A model generated the notes under the pieces. The model ran no database searches. It worked only from the letters and a program-made list of their open reading frames with translations, and was not told the DNA's origin. Below, in pieces: positions 7,692 through 14,581 of a stretch of 44,350 nt of DNA. Source of the DNA: a virus. The stretch spans positions 1 to 44,350 of the IMG/VR virus record IMGVR_UViG_3300020281_000042. One strand, 5' to 3'. Numbering within the stretch: position 1 is the first letter of the stretch; the number at the start of each line of letters is the position of its first letter. The position numbers and the translations under genes are program-made.

Positions 7692-8218
7692 CACCTGCGT
7701 TTGCAGAGCCTGAAGTACAAAATACATCTAATCCTGTTGCAGCAGCAACCGGTAATGTAACTAATCAGGCTGTGCAGTTTCAAAACAATGGTGCACCATC
7801 GAGGCAAATTTTTGGATCTAATAGCTCTTGTAATGGCGCTACAATGACGTTCAGCCCTTTCTATATGGGCAACGATACTATTCCATATGAATCTGATGGA
7901 TATGTAAGGTCTAACAACTTTGGAGCACAAATTAACTTTATGGTGCCACTAGATGGTGGCATGATCGAGCAGTGCAAGCAAATTGCTAGACGACACGAAC
8001 AAAAGATGCGTCTTGAATATGAGTTAGCTAGAGCACTCAAGTGCACAGAAATCATGAAAGCTGGGTTTACTTTTAGACCTGGTAGCAGGGTAGAAATGTT
8101 GTGTCACGACATCGTACCAATCGTCTCTATCAATGCTGGAAGCAATAGTAAGTCTCTCGATAGCGGCAATAGCAGCGGGAGCAGCCCTGAACAACCGACT
8201 ACATCAAAGAATCAATAA
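7499..8218 (+). CDS. Exported protein of unknown function; start uncertain
   Basis: From about base 7655 this frame encodes LYYYLAFYLLAVTPAFA followed by EPEVQNTS, a clear signal peptide and cleavage site, then a soluble domain with NQAVQFQNNGAPSRQIFGSNSSC, FYMGNDTIPYESDGYVR and NNFGAQINFMVPLDG. Proteins with these motifs occur in marine phages. No ATG lies just upstream of the signal peptide. In-frame choices are ATG at 7499, TTG at 7580, or GTG at 7688, which would lose the signal peptide. All place the N-terminus inside the preceding gene in another frame. TTG 7580 gives a basic n-region of plausible length; 7499 is listed as the only ATG. Confidence 0.6.
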   Translation: MEWFKRYAKRRHRWLLNNICCNYRWRSLVSRDHDSRRGSCRNNRHHRNNRFNLYYYLAFYLLAVTPAFAEPEVQNTSNPVAAATGNVTNQAVQFQNNGAPSRQIFGSNSSCNGATMTFSPFYMGNDTIPYESDGYVRSNNFGAQINFMVPLDGGMIEQCKQIARRHEQKMRLEYELARALKCTEIMKAGFTFRPGSRVEMLCHDIVPIVSINAGSNSKSLDSGNSSGSSPEQPTTSKNQ

Positions 8219-8387
8219 CGTACACGATCGCATTAGCGGTCTAGATCGCCGTATCGACGGTGTAGAGCTGGGTGTTGCTCAGGACTACGTTTCCAAAACT
8301 GATCTACAAATGATGGTCGACCGTATGGAAGACCACATGGTACGTATTGAAAACAAACTAGACCAAATAGTTCTTAGAAATGGCTAA
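8133..8387 (+). CDS. Membrane-anchored coiled-coil protein, 84 aa
   Basis: A hydrophobic N-terminal segment (AIVSLSIAAIAAGAAL, residues 4-19) is followed by a long charged helix with heptad-like spacing (INNVHDRISGLDRRIDGVELGV) and a C-terminal coil ending HMVRIENKLDQIVLRN. The N-in membrane anchor plus coiled coil, encoded just before terminase, is similar in form to a Rz-type inner-membrane spanin, but the family match is to uncharacterised cyanophage proteins. It overlaps the upstream gene by 86 bases and the next by 8. Confidence 0.65.
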   Translation: MLEAIVSLSIAAIAAGAALNNRLHQRINNVHDRISGLDRRIDGVELGVAQDYVSKTDLQMMVDRMEDHMVRIENKLDQIVLRNG

Positions 8388-8631
8388 GAAAAAAGCAACA
8401 GAAGACCAGTTTAACGAGCTGCATAATTTGGTCACTACTGAGTTTCTTGCCCGCATCAAGTCGGGTGAGGCGACAACTCAAGACCTAAAAGCAGCTTGTG
8501 ACTGGTTAAAGACTAACGACATCAGTGGTGTGGCTTACGACGGCAACCCTCTTTCAAAGCTCGCCCAGGTGATGCCCGAGATCGACCCTGAAATGGTACA
8601 AAAACGACTTTATGGCTCAGCAGTCCGGTAA
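8380..8631 (+). CDS. terS: Terminase small subunit (T7 gp18-like)
   Basis: The 83-residue protein starts MAKKKATEDQFNELHNLV and has helical segments (TTEFLARIKSGEATTQDLKAACDWLKTNDISG) typical of small DNA-recognition subunits of T7-like terminases (T7 gp18 is 89 residues). The small subunit recognises concatemeric DNA and regulates the large subunit. The large subunit lies 1.3 kb downstream rather than immediately adjacent, with three small genes between. The assignment rests on size, helical pattern and position. Confidence 0.65.
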   Translation: MAKKKATEDQFNELHNLVTTEFLARIKSGEATTQDLKAACDWLKTNDISGVAYDGNPLSKLAQVMPEIDPEMVQKRLYGSAVR

Positions 8632-8866
8632 ATCTACAGCTCATTACGCCGGTAACCGCAGATCCCTTTTGGTCAAGCGTGCTTACCAGCGCAAATACAA
8701 CAAGAAAAAGAAAGAGGTTAAGCGCAGGGTAGAACTCAAACGTATTAACCGACAGAAGGGCACCTACGGCAACGGTGACGGCAAAGATGTTTCCCATAAA
8801 AAGAATGGGAAAACCTTTATGGAAAAAGCATCTAAGAACCGAGCAAGAAACCGTAGCCGCGCATGA
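8612..8866 (+). CDS. Very basic small protein, 84 aa
   Basis: Nearly 40 percent of residues are Lys, Arg or His (RAYQRKYNKKKKEVKRRVELKRINRQ), followed by GTYGNGDGKDVSHKKNGKTF and an Arg/Asn-rich end. The GDGKDVSH motif is shared by small proteins of many cyanophages. The charge implies nucleic acid binding, perhaps in the virion or at packaging. It overlaps the terminase small subunit by 20 bases and the next gene by an ATGA. Confidence 0.65.
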   Translation: MAQQSGKSTAHYAGNRRSLLVKRAYQRKYNKKKKEVKRRVELKRINRQKGTYGNGDGKDVSHKKNGKTFMEKASKNRARNRSRA

Positions 8867-9192
8867 CCCCTTTGCTTCCTACACCTGATCATTACATACA
8901 CAACCTAATAACCATGACGTCCTCTGAAGCCAAGCGCCTTTGGAGGCGCAGCATCAAAGAACACTTTGGATGCACATGTGTTTATTGCGGAATTACTTAT
9001 GAATTACATGAACTTACTCTTGACCACGTACATCCTCGTTCTCTTGGGGGTGAAGACATCACATCGAATGTCGTACCAGCGTGTGCCTGTTGTAATCAGG
9101 ACAAAGGAAGCCTCCATTGGCGCTCTTGGATGAGAGAGCAATTTGGAAAAAATTTACTTAGAGAATCATTGATTTTATCCCACATTAACTGA
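8863..9192 (+). CDS. HNH endonuclease, 109 aa
   Basis: The HNH signature is intact: CVYCG at residues 39-43, LDHVHPRSLGG with the catalytic D54-H55, NVVPACACCNQDKG with N69 and the second zinc cysteines C74-C77, and K81. The fold cuts DNA using a single metal ion. HNH proteins encoded beside terminase genes help packaging cleavage in some phages, but free-standing homing nucleases look similar, so either role is possible. The start at 8863 is coupled to the previous stop (ATGA); an internal ATG at 8914 is an alternative. Confidence 0.8.
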   Translation: MTPLLPTPDHYIHNLITMTSSEAKRLWRRSIKEHFGCTCVYCGITYELHELTLDHVHPRSLGGEDITSNVVPACACCNQDKGSLHWRSWMREQFGKNLLRESLILSHIN

Positions 9193-9911
9193 TGGCAGAA
9201 CGCAAACGTAAGTATCAAGATGTCGAAAACCTTCTGAAACAAAACCCAGGAATGAGCATTTCAGATGCAGGAAGGCAGCTTGGGTATGAACGGGAGCTTC
9301 AAGACAAAGGAGGCGGCAGAGTTGGCCTAAGAAACAGGCATGTTGATGGAGCACGTACCAGGGCAGAAGCTGTGCAAAGGGGTGGTGCCCCTCGTTACAA
9401 GCCTCCCAGTGTCCCTGGTTTTGACCGACATCACAAACGCATGATTATGCTGTACAAGCCCTTGTTTGAGGGTTTATCTGAAGCCGATGCTTTAGCCTTA
9501 TCAAAGCACGCAGCCGCACAAGGCATGAATTTGGGCGATGTTGATTCTAATTTTGAGTATCTAAGTAAAGATAGTCACAACAGAATCCATCGTTATATGG
9601 AACGACAGGGCATGAGACCCCGTGACATGCCTGATTTTTCTAAGGCTGATTTACCTAATCGTAAAAAAGCATTTGATGTTCTGTACAAAGATTTTATTCA
9701 AGCAGACATTGATCGAGAATTAACACGGCTACGCGGTAAAAAATCTAATACCCAACAACGTCGTACTGCACTCAATGGTGATCTACACCTTCCTGTACCT
9801 GGAGCCTTTTATGGTTCCGAAAGTGGTTCACAGATTGTCGATCGTGCCAACACAAACATGAGAGCAACCGGCTATGCCGCTCTTATGGGTATGCCGCTTG
9901 ATCTTTTCTAA
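9192..9911 (+). CDS. Putative HNH-fold nuclease-like protein, 239 aa
   Basis: Residues 76-140 show a pattern resembling His-Me finger nucleases of toxin type: DRHH (H80, H81), YKPLFEGLSEADALAL, a GMNLGD...N (N120) and KDSHNRIHRY (H129, H133). That spacing of HH, N and a final HxxxH matches HNH families such as LHH or GHH. The N-terminal 30 residues look like a helix-turn-helix (ENLLKQNPGMSISDAGRQLGY), suggesting DNA binding. The function is inferred from these motifs only. It overlaps the HNH gene by one base and precedes terminase by 13 bases. Confidence 0.5.
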   Translation: MAERKRKYQDVENLLKQNPGMSISDAGRQLGYERELQDKGGGRVGLRNRHVDGARTRAEAVQRGGAPRYKPPSVPGFDRHHKRMIMLYKPLFEGLSEADALALSKHAAAQGMNLGDVDSNFEYLSKDSHNRIHRYMERQGMRPRDMPDFSKADLPNRKKAFDVLYKDFIQADIDRELTRLRGKKSNTQQRRTALNGDLHLPVPGAFYGSESGSQIVDRANTNMRATGYAALMGMPLDLF

Positions 9912-9924
9912 ATAACTTACCTAC

Positions 9925-11655
9925 ATGTCAAACGTCCTAGAGGCGTTACAGGGTGACTTCAAGCTGTTTCTACAAGCATTGTGGTCCCAACTTGATCTAC
10001 CCGAGCCTACAAAAGCACAATATGCAATCGCAGAATATCTTCAGTCTGGACCTAAGCGTCTTCAAATACAGGCTTTCCGTGGAGTTGGAAAGTCCTGGAT
10101 TACTGGAGCCTTCGTTCTGTGGACGCTTTTCAATAACCCTGAAAAAAAGATCATGATCATTTCGGCCTCTAAAGAACGGGCCGACAACATGTCTATCTTT
10201 CTTCAAAAACTAATCATTGAAACACCATGGCTTTCTCATTTACAGCCCAAGTCAGACGATGCAAGGTGGTCGCGGATAAGCTTCGATGTGAACTGCTCCC
10301 CGAGCCAGGCACCCAGCGTAAAAAGCGTGGGCATCACTGGACAGCTCACCGGAAGCCGCGCAGATTTAATGATTCTAGACGACATTGAAGTTCCTGGTAA
10401 CTCAATGACTGAAATGATGCGGGAAAAACTCCTACAACTATGTACGGAAGCCGAGTCTATCCTTACACCAAAGGATGACTCCCGCATCATGTACCTGGGT
10501 ACTCCCCAGACTACTTTTACGATCTACAAAAAGTTAGCTGAACGTAACTACAGACCATTCGTGTGGCCTGCACGTGTGCCACGTTCAATGGCTAATTACG
10601 AAGGTGTTATTGCTCCTGAACTTCAAGCAGACATTGATCAAGGAGCAAAACCTTGGGACGTAACAGATCCTGACCGATTCCAAGATGATGATCTACTCGA
10701 ACGTGAAGCGTCAATGGGACGCAGTAACTTCATGCTTCAGTTTATGCTCGATACGAGCCTTAGCGACGCAGAGAAGTTTCCACTTAAAAATGCTGACCTT
10801 GTCGTCACTAGCGTTAATCCCACTTCTGCTCCAGACGACATCATCTGGTGCTCAGACCCCAAAAATTGCCTCAAAGAACTCCCAACTGTCGGACTACCTG
10901 GAGATTATTTCTACAGTCCAATGCAGCTCAAGGGGGAATGGGGTCCTTACGCTAACACAATCTGCTCTGTTGACCCGTCGGGTCGTGGATCGGATGAAAC
11001 GGTTGCAGCTTATATCAGCCAACGAAACGGTGTCATGTACTTGCACGAAATGCGTGCTTACAATGACGGATACTCAGACCAAACGCTTTTGGACATTCTG
11101 AGGGGCTGCAAAAAATACAACGCAAAAACACTTCTTATTGAATCAAACTTTGGTGACGGTATAGTCGGTGAACTATTTAAGAAACATCTTCAACAGACCA
11201 AACAATCGTTATACATCGAAGAAACACGTGCCAACGTACGTAAAGAAGACCGAATCATTGACACACTTGAGCCTGTACTTAATCAGCACCGGCTTGTTGT
11301 AGATAAATCAGTCATTGAATGGGATTATCGGTCTAATCCTGACGCAGCGCCAGAACGACGTCTCCAATACATGCTCTTCTATCAGATGAGCCGTATGTGT
11401 CGTGAAAAAGGTGCAGTACGGCATGATGACCGTATTGATGCTCTTGCACAAGGCGTTAAATACTTTACTGACGCTCTGTCTATCTCAGCTCAACAACAGA
11501 TCATTGATCGTAAACGTAATGAGTGGCAAGACCTCATAAATAACTGGGAAGATGACCGTGATTGCTTTGCAGACCACCTCGTATTCAACATGAATATGGA
11601 GCAACGTAGGCAGTCTAGAGGGGACGACAAAAACGGTGTCCCTACCTGGGTTTAA
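9925..11655 (+). CDS. terL: Terminase large subunit (T7 gp19-like)
   Basis: This is the packaging motor and nuclease. The ATPase has a Walker A FRGVGKSW (residues 51-58), a Walker B LMILDDIE with D152-D153 and E155, and a coupling motif YLGTPQT. The nuclease domain carries SVDPSGRGSD (D350), LLIESNFGDG and HDDRIDALAQG (D501, D502, D505). The length of 576 is like T7 gp19 (586). It translocates DNA through the portal and cuts concatemers at the terminal repeats. A short spacer with two hairpins follows, so transcription may stop here. Confidence 0.95.
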   Translation: MSNVLEALQGDFKLFLQALWSQLDLPEPTKAQYAIAEYLQSGPKRLQIQAFRGVGKSWITGAFVLWTLFNNPEKKIMIISASKERADNMSIFLQKLIIETPWLSHLQPKSDDARWSRISFDVNCSPSQAPSVKSVGITGQLTGSRADLMILDDIEVPGNSMTEMMREKLLQLCTEAESILTPKDDSRIMYLGTPQTTFTIYKKLAERNYRPFVWPARVPRSMANYEGVIAPELQADIDQGAKPWDVTDPDRFQDDDLLEREASMGRSNFMLQFMLDTSLSDAEKFPLKNADLVVTSVNPTSAPDDIIWCSDPKNCLKELPTVGLPGDYFYSPMQLKGEWGPYANTICSVDPSGRGSDETVAAYISQRNGVMYLHEMRAYNDGYSDQTLLDILRGCKKYNAKTLLIESNFGDGIVGELFKKHLQQTKQSLYIEETRANVRKEDRIIDTLEPVLNQHRLVVDKSVIEWDYRSNPDAAPERRLQYMLFYQMSRMCREKGAVRHDDRIDALAQGVKYFTDALSISAQQQIIDRKRNEWQDLINNWEDDRDCFADHLVFNMNMEQRRQSRGDDKNGVPTWV

Positions 11656-11673
11656 CAGCGGTCCCACATGTAT

Positions 11674-11721
11674 ACAGGAGGAAGGGTGGACCTCCTGTGA
11701 CTTGGGGACTTTCGGGTCCCC
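11674..11721 (+). terminator. Two consecutive hairpins after terL
   Basis: The first stem is ACAGGAGG/CCTCCTGT (11674-11681 with 11691-11698) and the second GGGGAC/GTCCCC (11704-11709 with 11716-11721). Neither is followed by a long T run, so they may be terminators of the phage polymerase, processing sites or RNA stabilisers rather than classical intrinsic terminators. Confidence 0.5.
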
Positions 11722-11791
11722 TTATCTACTGAAACTAGACAACATATTGACTCACATCCGTGGATCAATACTGTGACTCCTTTACTACTGT

Positions 11792-12424
11792 ATGACCCAC
11801 CACGTTAAGTACGTCCATTCAACTCCTGATGGAGATAACCTCGTTGCCTACATGGCACGTGTGTCAAATCCTGAGAATCAAAACAACACTGAGACCAGTG
11901 CAAGGTTAATCAGGTATCTCATCAAACATAAACACTGGTCACCGTTTGAGATGGTGAACATGTGCGTAGAGATCAACACGACACGCAGTATTGCAGCTCA
12001 AATTCTTAGGCATCGTAGTTTTAGCTTTCAAGAGTTTTCTCAACGGTACTCAAAGGCTCTCGACCAACCAGGTCCTCTTGCTGTTCGACGGCAAGATACT
12101 AAGAACCGACAAAACAGTGTAGATGATATTGATCCATACACAACACAGGACTTTCAAATCAAAGCTGATCAAGTATACGAGTTGTCATTCAAACTGTATA
12201 ACGAGATGCTTGCAGCAGGTGTTGCTAAAGAATGTGCACGTGAAGTACTACCACTTAGTACACCCACACGTCTGTACATGAACGGTACATTGAGGTCTTG
12301 GTTACACTATTGTGACTTGCGTTGTGCTAACGGTACACAGCTTGAGCACCAGATTATTGCTGATGAATGCAAAGAGCTATTAAAAGTACACTTTCCTTTA
12401 GTATTTGAGGGCCATTACGGGTAA
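11792..12424 (+). CDS. thyX: Flavin-dependent thymidylate synthase ThyX
   Basis: ThyX makes dTMP from dUMP using methylene-tetrahydrofolate and FAD-bound hydride. The family motif RHRX7S is present as R73-H74-R75 to S83 (RHRSFSFQEFSQRYS), and the C-terminal half has the substrate-contact segment REVLPLSTPTRLYMNGTLRSWLHY. The length of 210 is normal. Several cyanophages carry thyX to support phage DNA synthesis. It stands apart from the other nucleotide genes, between terminase and the putative terminal region, behind a 136-base leader that may hold its own promoter. Confidence 0.95.
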   Translation: MTHHVKYVHSTPDGDNLVAYMARVSNPENQNNTETSARLIRYLIKHKHWSPFEMVNMCVEINTTRSIAAQILRHRSFSFQEFSQRYSKALDQPGPLAVRRQDTKNRQNSVDDIDPYTTQDFQIKADQVYELSFKLYNEMLAAGVAKECAREVLPLSTPTRLYMNGTLRSWLHYCDLRCANGTQLEHQIIADECKELLKVHFPLVFEGHYG

Positions 12425-12427
12425 GCT

Positions 12428-12523
12428 ATGGTCGTTTGGAGTGTTATATGGCTTAATGTCATACTACTTGTGGGGGTGTCGTACGTCATATACAGGGTCA
12501 TAAATTTTGACCAAAATGTCTGA
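12428..12523 (+). CDS. Possible 31-aa membrane peptide
   Basis: An ATG three bases after the thyX stop opens a 31-codon frame, MVVWSVIWLNVILLVGVSYVIYRVINFDQNV, with almost the whole length forming one hydrophobic helix. Tight spacing behind thyX favours translation. No homologue is recognised and such short frames can arise by chance. Confidence 0.4.
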   Translation: MVVWSVIWLNVILLVGVSYVIYRVINFDQNV

Positions 12524-12582
12524 AGCCTATTACGTATATGCCGGGCGGCGGTTTACCCCCATGGCCCCCCGGTTCGAGCCGG

Positions 12583-12605
12583 TAGAACGTAGTTCTAACG
12601 TTTTT
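12583..12605 (+). terminator. Possible intrinsic terminator
   Basis: A perfect 6-bp stem TAGAAC/GTTCTA with a GTA loop (12583-12597) is followed by ACG and a run of five T. It would end transcription of the thyX unit. The stem is short, so efficiency is doubtful. Confidence 0.35.
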
Positions 12606-12862
12606 GCCAGTGCTTAACAGCACCATGCGGGCCAGGCAGGCGCGGTAGTTGGTACCCTGCGGGGCAAACCGGGCGGCGTCAGTCACACGCGATCTGTCGC
12701 GGTGGCTTAGCTTCGCTAATAATTCAGCTCAACATTGATAAGCAAAGATGATAAGCCTTGGTATGACTGGGATCTGATGGGGTAGTGTGCAGCTTGGTTC
12801 ACCGTCCACCGACTTCCTGGTGTATGCTGGATTCTGATATCTGATTTGAAGGTCTTGATCTC

Positions 12863-12891
12863 GACTCTCCCTGTTAAGGGGGAGGAGAGTC
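12863..12891. other. 8-bp stem-loop in the putative terminal region
   Basis: GACTCTCC (12863-12870) pairs with GGAGAGTC (12884-12891) across a 13-base loop, and flanking GATC tetramers extend the symmetry after a two-base mismatch. There is no T run after it. It could be a maturation or terminator structure. Confidence 0.4.
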
Positions 12892-13022
12892 TCGATCTTC
12901 AACCATCAGATACAGCCGGTGACCCTTCAGGCTGTCCAGTCTCCCAGAACCTTGACAATCGAAGATTCCGTTGCGACGGCGAGGTGCAGTCAACTGCAGC
13001 AGACCGTAGGACCAGGAGGTGC

Positions 13023-13053
13023 TTGACCAGTTGGCCGGCCTGGATGTTACAAT
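13023..13053 (+). promoter_or_regulatory. Possible host sigma70-type early promoter
   Basis: TTGACC (13023-13028) and TACAAT (13048-13053) are separated by 19 bases, slightly wide, upstream of the first early gene at 13245. T7-like phages rely on host RNA polymerase promoters here before their own polymerase is made. The match is fair and unsupported by other data. Confidence 0.3.
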
Positions 13054-13172
13054 ATGTGACGGTTACACCGTCAGCCGCAGCGCCTCATGCGGCATACAAG
13101 TATGCTCAAGGCACGGCGGAGCCACACGCCTAATTGCTCATGGCACACTGCTGCACGGTGCACCGACGCCCT

Positions 13173-13189
13173 GCCCGTTTGAGTCGGGC
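13173..13189 (+). other. T-arm-like hairpin A
   Basis: A 5-bp stem GCCCG/CGGGC encloses a 7-base loop TTTGAGT, one base away from the tRNA T-loop consensus TTCRANY. It lies just upstream of the first early gene. It is grouped with the other 7-base-loop hairpins described in the findings. Confidence 0.4.
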
Positions 13190-13244
13190 TGCTAGCTATT
13201 GCGACAACAAGGTCGCATCTATTGTTCACTTGTTTCATTCATTC

Positions 13245-13490
13245 ATGTTCACCTATTCTGCAACTCGTACCTCTGAGCCTTGCAACTTCGTTCACGTTGA
13301 CCTGCTCAAGGGCGAAGCCATTGTTGACTTCAAGACCAGTGCTTGCTACAAGTACACAAACGTGTCTCGTCGTGCCATCATCAACCTGATGATGCAGCCC
13401 AGCATGAGCCTCGGCTTCTGGGTCAACAAGAACTGTGTGCAGTCAGAGCGTACCAGCTACGCTGTCTGTGCTGACTTGCAGCTTGCCTGA
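13245..13490 (+). CDS. KTSC-domain-like early protein, 81 aa
   Basis: The ATG at 13245 is preferred because the frame upstream to 13134 reads through hairpin-rich non-coding sequence. The protein has an N-terminal strand (CNFVHVDLLKGEAIVDFKTS) and YKYTNVSRRAIINLMMQPSMSLGFWVNKNC, which resembles the KTSC domain pattern Y-x-Y-x-x-V-(S/P) ... S-x-G-x-(F/Y)-(F/V)-N. KTSC domains are small and found in phages and next to lysyl-tRNA synthetase; their role is unknown. It is the first gene of the early cluster. Confidence 0.65.
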   Translation: MFTYSATRTSEPCNFVHVDLLKGEAIVDFKTSACYKYTNVSRRAIINLMMQPSMSLGFWVNKNCVQSERTSYAVCADLQLA

Positions 13491-13519
13491 TAGGCATAGC
13501 TCACGGGATCATAGCCCGC

Positions 13520-13540
13520 TGCCAGGTGCAATGCCTGGCA
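13520..13540 (+). other. T-arm-like hairpin B between early genes
   Basis: A perfect 7-bp stem TGCCAGG/CCTGGCA encloses a 7-base loop TGCAATG. It sits in the 72-base gap between the genes ending at 13490 and starting at 13563. It has no T run, so it is unlikely to be an intrinsic terminator; an RNA processing or stability element is more likely. Confidence 0.6.
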
Positions 13541-13562
13541 TGAGCCTGACACCTAGCGTGTC

Positions 13563-13898
13563 ATGTACACTACACATTCACACATCATGTACAACGTGTC
13601 ACCTATGTACGACGCACTGGCTGAGCGCTTCGATGACATGGACGAGATCAAGGACGTAGCCGAGTATGGCTGCGCTGCTGGTGTCTCCGACTTCATCTAC
13701 TCGACAGAACTTGCGGAGTTCTTTGACAAGTACGAGGACGAGATCGAGTCAGAACTTGATGTTTACGGCCTCAAGTACGAGGACTTGCTAGACACTAGCG
13801 AGTTCTATACAATGCAGGAACTCAAAGAGAAGGCTGTGTGGTGCATCGTTGAGATGTACTGTCATCAGCGTGTCGATGCAGCCTGTGCTGTAGCCTGA
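13563..13898 (+). CDS. Acidic early protein, 111 aa
   Basis: The protein is strongly acidic (FDDMDEIKDVAEYG, then FFDKYEDEIESELDVYG) with a conserved-looking core YGCAAGVSDFIYSTELAEFF. Proteins with a G-C-x-x-G-V-S-x-F-I-Y core are found in cyanophage early regions. A small acidic early protein could mimic DNA and inhibit a host DNA-binding enzyme, as several T7 early proteins do, but that is speculation. The ATG at 13563 starts the frame; internal ATGs at 13587 and 13605 are alternatives. Confidence 0.65.
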   Translation: MYTTHSHIMYNVSPMYDALAERFDDMDEIKDVAEYGCAAGVSDFIYSTELAEFFDKYEDEIESELDVYGLKYEDLLDTSEFYTMQELKEKAVWCIVEMYCHQRVDAACAVA

Positions 13899-13913
13899 TC
13901 CGTTCAAGCGGGT

Positions 13914-13934
13914 GGCAAGGTGCGATCCCTTGCC
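13914..13934 (+). other. T-arm-like hairpin C between early genes
   Basis: A perfect 7-bp stem GGCAAGG/CCTTGCC encloses a 7-base loop TGCGATC. It lies in the 75-base gap between the genes ending at 13898 and starting at 13974, the same kind of position as hairpin B. Both share the core AGGTGC(A/G)AT. Confidence 0.6.
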
Positions 13935-13973
13935 CAGGTATTGCCCACGCACTGAGCGGGGCTACGTAACAAC

Positions 13974-14420
13974 ATGGACTTCCAACAACGTCACGCTCTC
14001 AAGCAAGCTGATCCCAAGTACCGTGCCTTCACGGACAAGATCAGGGACGCAGTGCAAGAGCGTAACCGTACCAACAGCAAGCAATGCATGGAGCTGCGCA
14101 AGATCGTGAACCTCCAGGCTGCGCTTGACATCACACGTCGCAAGTCATGGGACTTCGAGTCTGTCGAGCCTGACGTGGACAAGGTGCTCGAAGATACCAC
14201 CGGCGATGACGGTGAGTCCTGGTTCTGGACGTACCACAATGCAGGTGAGGAGATCGAGAAGGTCATGATCGAGAAGTGTATCAAGGTTGCAAACCTTGCC
14301 GCACACTATGATGCATTGACTGAACGTATCAATGTTCTTAACAAGGACCAAGACAAGTACGGTGACAAACTTGTCGCCAAAGCAGAAGCAAAGGACGCAC
14401 AATTAGTATCTGGAAAATGA
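13974..14420 (+). CDS. Charged helical early protein, 148 aa
   Basis: The sequence is mostly helical and charged (DKIRDAVQERNRTNSKQCMELRKIVNLQAAL; then GEEIEKVMIEKCIKVANLAAHYDALTERINVLNKDQDKY), with coiled-coil potential at the C-terminus. No catalytic motif or family was recognised. It is the first gene of the overlapping string that runs on to the RNA polymerase and ends with an ATGA overlap. Confidence 0.6.
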   Translation: MDFQQRHALKQADPKYRAFTDKIRDAVQERNRTNSKQCMELRKIVNLQAALDITRRKSWDFESVEPDVDKVLEDTTGDDGESWFWTYHNAGEEIEKVMIEKCIKVANLAAHYDALTERINVLNKDQDKYGDKLVAKAEAKDAQLVSGK

Positions 14421-14581
14421 CATTCATCATCTCACATGGACCTGACGAGGAGTGGTTCACCTCAGAAGCAGAGGCAGTTGATGCTGCCTTTGACTGGAGT
14501 GTAGAGACAGGTGGTGATACCATCACCGTGTCTCGTGTACACAATGGACAAACATTCCCACACATGGAGGTATTCGCCTGA
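14417..14581 (+). CDS. Small early protein, 54 aa
   Basis: The translation begins MTFIISHGPDEEWFTSEAEAVDAAFDWSVETGGDTITVSRV. Its beta-strand, helix, beta-strand order with an A-E-A-V-x-A-A-F helix is the common shape of small phage single-domain proteins. Both ends are coupled to the neighbours, ATGA at the start and TGATG at the end, which strongly supports translation. The function is unknown. Confidence 0.65.
   Translation: MTFIISHGPDEEWFTSEAEAVDAAFDWSVETGGDTITVSRVHNGQTFPHMEVFA

Larger units (their letters stand above)
12524..13244. other. Gene-free region of about 720 bases; probable site of the virion DNA ends
   Basis: No convincing gene lies here; a 95-codon frame at 12846 has no protein-like features. 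The region is GC-rich and packed with hairpins (12583-12597, 12688-12701, 12707-12719, 12863-12891, 13059-13073, 13173-13189), a 10-base direct repeat CCGGGCGGCG at 12541 and 12669, and a possible host-type promoter near 13023-13053. In T7-like phages the direct terminal repeat and early promoters lie between the terminase-side genes and the first early gene, exactly this position. A terminal repeat would appear as one copy in a circularised assembly. This is inferred from gene order. Confidence 0.6.

Noticed and set aside
12555-12585. GGTTCGAGCC resembling a tRNA T-arm, possible tRNA gene
   Set aside because: Only a 4-bp stem forms, and no acceptor, D or anticodon arms can be folded around it, so it is not a tRNA gene.
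12846-13133. 95-codon open frame in the gene-free region
   Set aside because: Its translation is low in hydrophobic core residues and spans several hairpins; there is no coupling to a neighbour and no recognisable motif.
13134-13244. N-terminal extension of the first early protein
   Set aside because: The extension crosses two hairpins and is rich in Cys, His and Arg unlike the rest; ATG 13245 begins the conserved part.
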